From assembly GCA_041501225.1 (NCBI GenBank), contig JBGQNR010000003.1, forward strand, positions 1 through 64,000: a DNA stretch of 64,000 nt. The letters are read 5' to 3'. The notes beneath the pieces are model-generated. The model was given only the letters and a program-made list of their open reading frames with translations. It was not told the origin of the DNA and made no database searches. This DNA comes from JAFNAG01 sp041501225. Its GTDB lineage: Bacteria > Acidobacteriota > UBA6911. Shown in pieces: positions 33,980 through 42,554 of the stretch. The stretch's first letter is position 1; each line of letters begins with the position of its first letter. Both the position numbers and the translations under genes were made by a program.

Positions 33980-36900
33980 ATGCGTAATCGCGCCAGGCGT
34001 ATTTTGTTCCGTTTTGCCTTTCCAGCCATTCTGGCTCTGGCGATCCATGGATTTGGAACGCCGCAAACGAGCCCGCAGCGCATACCAAGGGACGGCCCGG
34101 CATCGATGCAGGTTCTGTTGCGCCACGCGATCCCCGGAACCAGGGATCTGCAGTTGATCATTGAACTCGCCGACCCTCCGGTCGCGCGAGCATTGGCGGA
34201 ACCTGCCGCGCGCCGTACGCCTCTCCGATCCGGGATCGTGCAGGGACGCAACCGGCTGCAATTGGACTCCCAAGCGGCCGTCGCATACAGAAACCAGATC
34301 GCGACCCGACGGAAGCTTGTGACGGATCAGTTGCAGGCACTCCGCGGGGTGCAGGTCCAGGGCTCTACGGATGTGGTGATGCATTCCATTATCGCACGCG
34401 TGCCCATAGAGCATTATCTGACGGTGCGCCGCATGCCTGGAGTTAAAAAAGTCTATTTCTCGCGTCCCCAACGGATGAATCTCAACGCCGCCGCGCAGAC
34501 CCAGAATGCTGCGGCACTCTGGGCGCGGGTCTCCGGAGGCCGATCTAACGCCGGCCAGGGACAGAAAATTGGCATCCTCGACACCGGCATCGACATGAAT
34601 AATGCCATGTTTGCCGACAGCACAACGCCCATCCCTTCCGGATTCCCTAAATATGATGCGGGAAATCAGGCCTTCGTCAATCACAAGGTGATCGTGGCGC
34701 GCAGCTACGTCAGGTTCCTGAGCAGCCGTGACTGGGATTACACCGCCAGAGACGAGGTGGGGCACGGCAGCTTCGTTTCCGGCTGCGCAGCCGGGAAGTT
34801 GGTTACTGCTCCGCTGGCTCAGATTTCCGGAATGGCGCCGGGCGCTTTTCTTGGAAACTACAAAATATTCGGTTCGCCGGGTTTCAACGACTTTACGAAC
34901 CAAGCCGCTGTGCTGGCGGCAATCGAAGATGCCGTCAATGACGGCATGGATGCGATAAATCTGAGCCTCGGCTCCCTGGATTACGTCCCGCCCTCGGAAG
35001 ATCTAGAAGTGGATGCCATCAACAATGCCATTGCTGCCGGCGTAGTCGTCTGTCTGGCGGCGGGCAATGAGGGCCCCGACACGCATTCGATCAACTCGCC
35101 GGGTGACGCCGCGGAGGCGATTTCCGTTGGGGCAATCTGGAATGCGCGCGTGTTCTCCGCTCAGCTGCATGTGGCGGGCGCGGGTGTGCCTGCGAACCTC
35201 CAGAATCTCGCTTACCAAAACGGCAGCGGGCCGGTCATTTCGACGGCAGTCCCGGCAACGCCCGTAACGGACGTAGCCACCCTGGACGGAAATGGATTGG
35301 CTTGCTCGGCCCTGCCCGCCGGCAGCCTGACCGGCAGAATTGCGCTCATCGAGCGTGGCACCTGCTTTTTTTCCATCAAAGTCAATAACGCGAGCGATGC
35401 AGGTGCTCGGGCCGTGGTTGTGTATAACAATGTTGTGGGAGCCGATACCATCCAGATGGGAGCCCTGGCCGGAACAGCGATTCCGGCGGTGATGATTTTT
35501 TATGGGGACGGCCTGGCACTTCAGAACTATTTGGCGGTGAATCCGGCCGCCACCATCAGCATTGGCACCAGCACCAACGACCAACTGGCCACTCCTGTCA
35601 CGCCGGTATTGGTGAGCGACAGCTCGCGCGGACCCTCTGCTGATTTCGGCATCAAGCCGGATCTGGTGGCGGTCGGATGGAACGTATATTCGGCGGCTCA
35701 AATCTATAACAGTGCCGGCTTCCTGTACGACTTGACCCACTTTGCGGTCAGTCAAGGGACAAGCTTTTCAACCCCCATGGTGACTGGAGCGGCGGCCGCC
35801 TTGATGCAATTGTTTCCGAATCTCACACCTGCAGGGATCAAGTCTGCTCTCGTCAATACCGCAAGTCAGATCACGACCGACGGGATCACACCTGCCACCA
35901 TCGTGCAGGCGGGCAACGGTCTGCTCAACATGGGCAACGCGTCGGCTGCGGGCGCAATTTTTTCGCCGACCAGCCTGAATTTTGGGGTGCAAGCCTATTC
36001 GGACACGGTCTCAGCCACCCGAACGCTTGCCATCACGAATATCTCGCCAAACCCCGACCAGTTTACGATCTCGGTTCAGCCGCTCATCTCCGGCCCTGCC
36101 ATCAGCCTGAGTGCAAACAACACTGGCTCGCTTGCGTCCGGTGCTACCACGAACATCGACATTTCAATGAAAGCGACCTCCTCAATCACAGGCGGATTCC
36201 AGGGATTCCTTGTCGTTCAAAGCAGCCAGACGGGTGCGACCTATACCATTCCGTACTGGGCCGCGTGGTACGTCCCGGATTCCCTGCGCATTCTGACGGT
36301 CAGTCAAAGCGCCACCGGCACCAACATCTATCGAAACCTCACCGACGCTCTGGCCGCTGCAAATCCGGGCAATATCATCGAAATCGTCGACAGCCAGACC
36401 TACTCGGTTCCCTCGCCTTCGGACTCGACTTTGCCGGGCATTACGATCGCTACCAACGCCGAGGGAGTGCCCTTACACGGAATCACTATCCGTGCGGCCG
36501 CAGGCCAGACGCCGATGATCGACGGTTCCTCAGCCGGTGCATTCGCTGATCTTCAGATTGTGGGCTTGCGTAACGTCCTTTTGCAGGGCCTCACGATTAC
36601 CGGAGGCGAGACTGGAGTGGATTTGATCCAGCCTTCCACATCGATACCTCTTTCGGTGACCATCGATCACTGCACGATCACCAACCAGTCGGATAGCACC
36701 ACGTCCTCGGGTGTAGTATCGGAAAGCGGCGGCGAGGTTGACATTACCTACTCCACCATTTCAGGGAGTCTGAGTGCTGGAGTCGCGTTGCTGGGTGGCG
36801 GACAGCTCACAATGAGCAACTCCACGGTGCAGAACAACGGCAGCGATGGAATTGATGCCATGGACGCTAACGTCCAATTGATCAACTCCAGCATCAGCAG

Positions 36901-39073
36901 TAACAGTGGACAGGGTGTCTATCTGGTCAACTGTTCCGGTACTCTCACGGGGAACACGATTGCGCACAACACAGGGACGTACGGTGACGGCGTCCAGCTG
37001 TTAGATGGGTCGCTGACAATCACCGGGAATACTCTCGAGGGCAATGCAGGCGCGGCAATCGCACTCCTTGCGGGCACCGTCACAACTCCGACGGGAACCG
37101 CTCCGAGCCCGGGGCCGACGGTCACCGCGAACAGGAATATCATCCTCGCCAATTCCGATTATGGCTTGCTGATCGATCAGGCACAGAACGTTCAGTTGGA
37201 TGGCAATCTTATCGCGGACAACTTTCAGGGCATTCAAGTAAACAACACTTCGACGGTGCTGCTCAAGAACGACATTGTGGTTCGATCCACGAGCGGCACA
37301 TATGGGGATGGCATCACCATTGCCGATACCAGCGTCGTCCGCATCGTAAATTGCGATTTTTATCAAAACAAGCACCTAGGGATCTCGCTCGCAGCGGGCG
37401 CTTCGGTGTCGGTCGCCAATTCTATTGCCAGCGGAAATACGTTGGGAGACTTGGTTGGCCTCAGTGCGGGCTTTGTCCAGTATTCGCTCATTGGCGACGG
37501 AACCCTTGTTCTGGGTAACAGCAATATCACTGGAAATCCGTTGTTCACGAATCCGGACGCGAATGATTTCACGCTGGCCTCTGGATCGCCGGCCATCGAC
37601 GCAGGCGCCAACGCCGCGACGAAACTCCCCTTCCTTGATTACAACCAGAAATTCCGTGTGGCATCTTCGGGCTCTCTGCCCGGGAATGGTGTAGTCGACA
37701 TGGGCGCGATTGAGTCCGGGTCAACCTACCCGTTGGTTTACCCACTGATGGCCAACGGATTCAACTCCGTGATCGGCGATGACTATACTACTGGCATCGC
37801 CGTATTGAATTCCTCCACGATCCAGCAGTCTGCCCAATTTGCGGCCTATCGGCCGGACGGAGCTCTCCTCACAGGCAGCAGCAATCCGGCGCCACTACTG
37901 CTCTCACCGGGTGCTCAAATCCCGACCCTGGGATATCAACTGTTCGGCTTGACCCGTGCTGCGGGTGAGGTGGGCGGGGTTCTGGCAAGCTCGATTCAGC
38001 GCTTGACGGGATTTTTCCTGGTTTTCAGCCAGGATTTCAAGCGCGCTGCCGATGGCGTGGATGTCTCGGCGGATACAGCGACCGAGTTCTTTTTCCCGCG
38101 CCACCAATTCGACAGCAAGGGGAAAGCAACCTATGTGCTTTTCAATCCCGGAGTCAATGCAGCTACGGTGAATGCCACCCTGCTGGATCCGACCGGGACC
38201 ACCGTCGATCAGCTGACTCAACCCATAGTTCTGCCACCGAAAGGGCAGACCTTGTTTAACTTCGCAAACTTCACCGCTTCTTCCGGTGCCGTCAGTATCA
38301 GCTCCGACCGTCCGATTGCCGGGCTCGAGCTCTTCGGAAACGCGGCAGAGATCGCAGCCCTCCGGGCTGCAGTCCCGGGTACCGAAGCCAGGCTCTACTT
38401 CCCTCACTTCGTTGTGAACGGTGGCTACACGAGCATTCTTGGCGTTGTCAACACCGCCAGCGTGCCTGTGAACGTCACGCTGACAGCCCATGGCAACGAC
38501 GGCTCCCTTCTGGGAACTCCCGCGCAGCGCACGATCGGATCCAAGGGACAGCTTTTCGAATCAGCCGCGAGCCTTTTCGGATTAGGTTCGGGAACCATTT
38601 TCACAGGATACGTTCTCGTCGAGGGCGACCAGCCGGGGATCACCGGTTTCTCTCAATTCACGTATGACAACGGCGTGGTGCAATCGACTGCGGCGGTGCC
38701 CAGTGAGAGCATTCCCCAACAGAAACTGATCTTCTCTCACGTCGCCCATCAAGTGCCTGCCTCATCGGGAGGCAATTACCAGACAGGGATCGCCTTGTTG
38801 AACCCATACGGGACTGCGATTTCGTATACGCTGCGGGTCTTCGATGGTTCAGGCGCGCAAGTGGCCGCAATGACGGACACTCTGGGACCGCACGCCAAGG
38901 TGGCCAAGGTGTTGAGTTATCCCCTTGCCGGGCCAGGTTTCTTCACACAGCCGATTATCCTGAGTAACGGGCATGTTGAAGTTACGACCGACTATCAACT
39001 GCTGGGCTTCGAGCTTTTCTATACCGATGGGCTGACGCAACTGGTGGCGGTCATGGCCCAGTATCCCAACTGA
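33980..39073 (+). CDS. Large secreted subtilase with PA, beta-helix and C-terminal repeat domains
   Basis: 1,697 residues. I use the ATG at 33980 (GGAGG 4 nt upstream, then a signal peptide RRILFRFAFPAILALAIHGF). An I9-like propeptide region precedes an S8 catalytic domain with Asp201 (LDTGID), His262 (GHGSFVSG) and Ser595 (GTSFSTPM). A PA domain is inserted between His and Ser (about 385-540). Residues about 780-1240 form a right-handed beta-helix with repeats such as NVQLDGNLIADN. The C-terminal 440 residues hold about three diverged beta modules (YPLMANGF, LYFPHFVVNGGY, LIFSHVAHQV). It is probably a cell-surface or released protease; the beta-helix suggests binding to polysaccharide (inference). 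Confidence 0.9.
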   Translation: MRNRARRILFRFAFPAILALAIHGFGTPQTSPQRIPRDGPASMQVLLRHAIPGTRDLQLIIELADPPVARALAEPAARRTPLRSGIVQGRNRLQLDSQAAVAYRNQIATRRKLVTDQLQALRGVQVQGSTDVVMHSIIARVPIEHYLTVRRMPGVKKVYFSRPQRMNLNAAAQTQNAAALWARVSGGRSNAGQGQKIGILDTGIDMNNAMFADSTTPIPSGFPKYDAGNQAFVNHKVIVARSYVRFLSSRDWDYTARDEVGHGSFVSGCAAGKLVTAPLAQISGMAPGAFLGNYKIFGSPGFNDFTNQAAVLAAIEDAVNDGMDAINLSLGSLDYVPPSEDLEVDAINNAIAAGVVVCLAAGNEGPDTHSINSPGDAAEAISVGAIWNARVFSAQLHVAGAGVPANLQNLAYQNGSGPVISTAVPATPVTDVATLDGNGLACSALPAGSLTGRIALIERGTCFFSIKVNNASDAGARAVVVYNNVVGADTIQMGALAGTAIPAVMIFYGDGLALQNYLAVNPAATISIGTSTNDQLATPVTPVLVSDSSRGPSADFGIKPDLVAVGWNVYSAAQIYNSAGFLYDLTHFAVSQGTSFSTPMVTGAAAALMQLFPNLTPAGIKSALVNTASQITTDGITPATIVQAGNGLLNMGNASAAGAIFSPTSLNFGVQAYSDTVSATRTLAITNISPNPDQFTISVQPLISGPAISLSANNTGSLASGATTNIDISMKATSSITGGFQGFLVVQSSQTGATYTIPYWAAWYVPDSLRILTVSQSATGTNIYRNLTDALAAANPGNIIEIVDSQTYSVPSPSDSTLPGITIATNAEGVPLHGITIRAAAGQTPMIDGSSAGAFADLQIVGLRNVLLQGLTITGGETGVDLIQPSTSIPLSVTIDHCTITNQSDSTTSSGVVSESGGEVDITYSTISGSLSAGVALLGGGQLTMSNSTVQNNGSDGIDAMDANVQLINSSISSNSGQGVYLVNCSGTLTGNTIAHNTGTYGDGVQLLDGSLTITGNTLEGNAGAAIALLAGTVTTPTGTAPSPGPTVTANRNIILANSDYGLLIDQAQNVQLDGNLIADNFQGIQVNNTSTVLLKNDIVVRSTSGTYGDGITIADTSVVRIVNCDFYQNKHLGISLAAGASVSVANSIASGNTLGDLVGLSAGFVQYSLIGDGTLVLGNSNITGNPLFTNPDANDFTLASGSPAIDAGANAATKLPFLDYNQKFRVASSGSLPGNGVVDMGAIESGSTYPLVYPLMANGFNSVIGDDYTTGIAVLNSSTIQQSAQFAAYRPDGALLTGSSNPAPLLLSPGAQIPTLGYQLFGLTRAAGEVGGVLASSIQRLTGFFLVFSQDFKRAADGVDVSADTATEFFFPRHQFDSKGKATYVLFNPGVNAATVNATLLDPTGTTVDQLTQPIVLPPKGQTLFNFANFTASSGAVSISSDRPIAGLELFGNAAEIAALRAAVPGTEARLYFPHFVVNGGYTSILGVVNTASVPVNVTLTAHGNDGSLLGTPAQRTIGSKGQLFESAASLFGLGSGTIFTGYVLVEGDQPGITGFSQFTYDNGVVQSTAAVPSESIPQQKLIFSHVAHQVPASSGGNYQTGIALLNPYGTAISYTLRVFDGSGAQVAAMTDTLGPHAKVAKVLSYPLAGPGFFTQPIILSNGHVEVTTDYQLLGFELFYTDGLTQLVAVMAQYPN

Positions 39074-39095
39074 TTTGCAGAGGTTTTCTGAGACC

Positions 39096-39129
39096 GCGAA
39101 ACCCACGAAAGCGATTTCGTGGGTTTCGC
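39096..39129 (+). terminator. 15-bp perfect hairpin after the subtilase gene
   Basis: GCGAAACCCACGAAA (39096-39110) pairs with 39115-39129 across the tetraloop GCGA, 23 bp beyond the stop. An outer TTTGCAGA/TCTGCAAA pair extends the structure. There is no long U-tract. It is probably a transcript end, and its ACCCACGAAA unit links it to the hairpin family. Confidence 0.6.
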
Positions 39130-39363
39130 AATCTGCAAATAGTAAAAAGGCCCTCAGCAGCTTGGTGCCGCGTCTCATATTCAACCCCCTTCCGACCATC
39201 CTAGAATACGGTATAATTCGGCAGCCGGTTGCGATCTAGTTTTGGACCCAGTGTACAGGGGACAACTGGCGCCTGGCGCCACAGTAGGGCAGCAATCGTG
39301 CCTATCATCGGATTTGTGCTGCTTGCGGACAGATTTGTGCCGTGTAGCAAAGAAAAGCAAAAG

Positions 39364-39438
39364 ATCAACGCAGAGGGCGCAGAGGTCGCAGAGGAAAGTC
39401 ATTCAAAATCAAAAAATCCTCTGCGGCCTCTGCGTTGA
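39364..39438. repeat. Hairpin element of the GCAGAGG class
   Basis: Left arm 39364-39395 (ATCAACGCAGAGGGCGCAGA and on) pairs with 39417-39438 (TCCTCTGCGGCCTCTGCG...). It is flanked by AGAAAAGCAAA on the left and GAGGTTTTTGGAATGCGGAT on the right, as in the copies at 52145 and 60275. It lies in the 529-bp gap 39074-39602 between two plus-strand genes. Confidence 0.8.
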
Positions 39439-39473
39439 GGTTTTTGGAATGCGGATATGCCGTTTCGTGTGCT

Positions 39474-39502
39474 TTGTGGCAAGGGCTCTATGACACTATA
39501 GT
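39474..39502 (+). promoter_or_regulatory. Candidate sigma-70 promoter for the epimerase gene
   Basis: TTGTGG (39474-39479) and TATAGT (39497-39502) are 17 nt apart. A start near 39509 gives a leader of 50-95 nt. A second TATAAT lies at 39212-39217 but its -35 is weak. The repeat at 39364-39438 is just upstream. Confidence 0.4.
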
Positions 39503-39602
39503 ATCCCCTGCACGAAGGGAACTGCCGGCATCAGCATGACTACTCGAGCAGCCGGAGATGCTGCTCTTTGAATCGCAGCAACAGATTGAGGTTGCCTTGA
39601 CG

Positions 39603-40589
39603 ATGCACGATCCATCATTCGAGGGCAGGCGAATTCTGATTACCGGAGGCCTCGGCTTCATCGGTTCCAATCTGGCGCGACGGCTGGTGGACCTCCGTGC
39701 CGAGGTAACGCTAGTGGACAGCCTCGTTCCGGAGTACGGAGGCAACCTGTTCAATATTGAGGGCATTCAGGACCGGTTGCGCGTCAACATTTCGGACGTT
39801 CGTGATGAATACAGCATCAGCTATCTGGTCCAGGGGAAGGAATTTCTTTTCAATCTCGCAGGGCAGACCAGCCACGCTGACTCCATGCAGGATCCCTATA
39901 CCGATCTGGACATCAATTGCCGGGCGCAACTGTCGATTCTCGAAGCCTGCCGGAAGCACAATCCCGGAATCAAGATCGTCTTTGCCAGCACACGTCAGTT
40001 CTATGGGAAACCTGATTATCTGCCGGTCGATGAAAAACACCTCCTGAGCCCCGTTGACGTGAACGGCATCAACAAGATGGCTGGAGAGTGGTATCACATT
40101 TTGTATAGCAAGGTCTATGACTTGGGGGCGTGCGCGTTGCGCCTGACCAACACCATTGGCCCGCGCATGAGGATCAAAGATTCGCGCCAGACCTTTGTGG
40201 GCACCTGGACCCGCCTGATCCTTCAGGGAAAACCTTTTGAGGTCTGGGGCGGTGAACAGTTGCGGGATTTCACTTACGTGGATGACGCTGTGGATGCCCT
40301 GCTGGCCGCTGCAACCAGCGAGGCCACGAACAGCCAGGTTTTCAATCTGGGAGGTGATTGCATAATCAGCCTCAAGGACCTGGCCGACATGTTCCTCGAA
40401 GTCAATGGCGGCGGCCATTATGTGACCCGGCCATTCCCTGTGGATCGCAAGAGAATCGACATCGGCAATTACTATGCCGATTTCAGCCGCATCCATTCGG
40501 TGCTCGGCTGGAAGCCCCGTGTGACGCTGCGCGAAGGACTCAAGCGCACTCTGGATTATTATCGGACACACTTGGAGAACTATCTTTAG
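39603..40589 (+). CDS. NAD-dependent sugar epimerase/dehydratase (extended SDR)
   Basis: About 328 residues. The NAD site is ILITGGLGFIGSN at the N-terminus; FASTRQFYG supplies the catalytic Ser region, and RDFTYVDDAVDAL and GWKPRVTLREGL are typical of the nucleotide-sugar branch. The YxxxK motif reads NGINK, with Asn in place of the catalytic Tyr, which may shift the acid-base role to another residue. The substrate is a nucleotide sugar, not identifiable. The ATG at 39603 fits family N-termini and has GAGG 11 nt away; an ATG at 39558 is possible. It ends 9 bp from the decayed kinase gene on the other strand. Confidence 0.82.
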   Translation: MHDPSFEGRRILITGGLGFIGSNLARRLVDLRAEVTLVDSLVPEYGGNLFNIEGIQDRLRVNISDVRDEYSISYLVQGKEFLFNLAGQTSHADSMQDPYTDLDINCRAQLSILEACRKHNPGIKIVFASTRQFYGKPDYLPVDEKHLLSPVDVNGINKMAGEWYHILYSKVYDLGACALRLTNTIGPRMRIKDSRQTFVGTWTRLILQGKPFEVWGGEQLRDFTYVDDAVDALLAAATSEATNSQVFNLGGDCIISLKDLADMFLEVNGGGHYVTRPFPVDRKRIDIGNYYADFSRIHSVLGWKPRVTLREGLKRTLDYYRTHLENYL

Positions 40590-40598
40590 GCGGAGTTC

Positions 40599-41569
40599 TC
40601 AGCAGGCAGACGGCAGCGTAAGCCGGACGGTGAAAGTGCCGTCGACGACCTCTGCAGTGACGGCTCCGCCTGACCCGGTAGCGGCTCGTTGCACAAGAGC
40701 CAGGCCAAGGCCGCAGTGAATTCCCGTGTCGGTGCGCGCCGCATCCCCGCGCCAAAATCGATCGAAAACATGTCGAGTGTCCTCCTGGGTTAAATGGCAC
40801 CCGGTGTTGGCGATGGATATCTCAACCGACCGGTTGTTCCGGCCAGCCCTTACCTGAATGTAGCCCCCGTCATTTGCATATTCTGCCGCGTTTTCGAAGA
40901 GGTTCGTGAAGATCATTACCAGGCTGTCACGGTCTGCTGCGCACGCGAGATCGGCAGGGACCTCGCTCTCAATCGATATGCCGCGCGCCCGTGCCTTACC
41001 AGCAAACGGCAACCCTGTGACATCCATGAGTTCGCCAAGCCGAACCAGTTCACGGTGAGCTGTATTCTGACCCTCCTCGATGCGCGCCAGCACCAACAAA
41101 TCGTCGACCATCCGTTGCATGCGGCGGATGATCTCCTCCTGGCCGCGCCAGACGCGCAGTGCCGTCGTTTCGATGCGCAGATCTTCCACGCTGAGGCATG
41201 GGTTCTTTGCGCAGTATGCACAGCGGGCCAGCGCGCGCGAGCCAGGAGCTCCTCGAAGGCGAAAGGTTTGGTCAGGTAATCATCGGCTCCCAGATCGAGA
41301 CCTTTGACACGGTCCGCGACTGTGTCTTTGGCCGTAAGGATGAGCACGTGTGCCGGGTGCCCCTCGGACCTGATGCGCGTGAGGATGGTCAGCCCATCCA
41401 CTCCCGGAAGCATCAGGTCGAGGGCAATGACATCATAATCGTTGCTGGAGGCGTACCATAGACCCTCTTCGCCATCTCCGGTGACGTCAACGGCAAAACC
41501 CGCTTCGCGCAGGCCCTTCGCTACGGCTTTTTGGATGGGAGGATAATCCTCAACCAGGAGCACACGCAT
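40599..41569 (-). pseudogene. Decayed OmpR-type regulator / histidine kinase pair fused by deletion
   Basis: From the ATG at 41569 a receiver domain runs intact (LLVEDYPP, phospho-Asp in ALDLMLPG, LTKPFAFEELLARAR). The frame then shifts by one base in a CGCGCGCG run at 41231-41239. In the new frame LSVEDLRIETTALRVWRG is the start of an OmpR winged helix, but near 41135 it jumps to RRMQRMVDDLLVLARIEEG, the second DHp helix of a histidine kinase, followed by a full HATPase domain (NLFENAAEYA, CGLGLALVQ). The DNA-binding domain, the sensor and the phospho-accepting His are missing. The pair cannot work as a normal two-component system. Confidence 0.82.
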
Positions 41570-41664
41570 AAGGTTTTTGCGGCCTTGAATGAACCGGGAG
41601 AGCGAATGGCCCAAGCCGCCGGCAACAAGGCAGGTAAGACGGACCGATATTCAAAGTTGTAAAA

Positions 41665-42384
41665 CTACTTTTTGCCCTTTTCCACCTTGGCGAGCAGGAA
41701 CTCGGCATCCTTGATCAAGCCAACATTGGGAGCATACCACTTGTCCTCATCGCCACTCTCGAGCGCGCTCGATTCGCGTGTGTGCAGTACGCTGGTGAAG
41801 GATCCCGCGGGCACTTTCATGGTTTCAGTCACGCTGATAATCTCTGCGCGGTCCATGGCGACCTTAGGCGCCTGTTCCTGATAGTATTTATCACCCGGTT
41901 GGGGCTTGCCGGGAATCATCAGACCGAATTTTGCGCCGTTCACACCGGCCAGCCATGAACCCTCATGCCCGGATACCTTGCCGTTCTTGTATTCATCCAC
42001 ATCCTCGCCGAAGTAATAGACGTCGTTCGTAGTCTTGTCGATGACAAAGTAATTTCTCGATATTTCTGCCAATTGACCCCCCGCCGTTTCCCGTTCCTCG
42101 ACAATGCGGGTTATTACGCCGTCGACGACTTTAGTTTCGTCGAGGACCGTTACCGTCAAAGTATCTTTTCCGTGCTCAAACGTGAGGCGGTAGCCCGGTT
42201 CCAGAACGAAGTAGGTGTTCCTGCCGATATCGGTAAAGTTGGCCTTATCGGCCGTAAAAGACTCGCGCCATGCCTGTTGAGCAGGCTGCTGCTTTCCGGC
42301 TTTTTTTGTGCCCTGGGCAGAGGATACTAATGCTAGAGCGAGGAGAACCAAACCGGCAGGGCCGAGAGAACGTAGTCGCAACAT
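41665..42384 (-). CDS. Exported protein of unknown function
   Basis: 239 residues. The ATG at 42384 has GGAGG 6 nt upstream, then a signal peptide (MLRLRSLGPAGLVLLALALVSSA) and a Lys/Gln linker. The rest is beta-rich, with YFVLEPGYRL, VYYFGEDVDEYKNGK and MKVPAGSFTSVLHTRE. The Val-Pro-Ala-Gly segment recalls periplasmic proteins of the LolA/DUF3108 kind, but I cannot assign a family firmly. No catalytic motif is visible. It stands alone between the decayed regulator pair and the S46 peptidase, with about 170 bp on the latter side. Confidence 0.75.
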   Translation of the reverse strand: MLRLRSLGPAGLVLLALALVSSAQGTKKAGKQQPAQQAWRESFTADKANFTDIGRNTYFVLEPGYRLTFEHGKDTLTVTVLDETKVVDGVITRIVEERETAGGQLAEISRNYFVIDKTTNDVYYFGEDVDEYKNGKVSGHEGSWLAGVNGAKFGLMIPGKPQPGDKYYQEQAPKVAMDRAEIISVTETMKVPAGSFTSVLHTRESSALESGDEDKWYAPNVGLIKDAEFLLAKVEKGKK

Positions 42385-42486
42385 GTGAGACCTCCCATGT
42401 CAATTGAATCCACGATTGCATATCCGGACAAGTCGATCCTATTAAAGTGATGATGAGAATACCATGAGAGGTGCGAGGGGTGAGAA

Positions 42487-42519
42487 GCGGGCCGGTACAC
42501 GTGAATGCTTCCGGCCCGC
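42487..42519 (-). terminator. GC-rich hairpin after the S46 peptidase gene
   Basis: GCGGGCCGG (42487-42495) and CCGGCCCGC (42511-42519) pair around a 15-nt loop, 36-68 bp past the stop at 42555. On the minus strand it is followed by TTCTCACC, so the U-tract is poor. A transcript end is likely, rho-independent action less so. Confidence 0.45.
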
Positions 42520-42554
42520 CCAGGGTGCTTATTGTTCCTGGCTTAACTACACTG

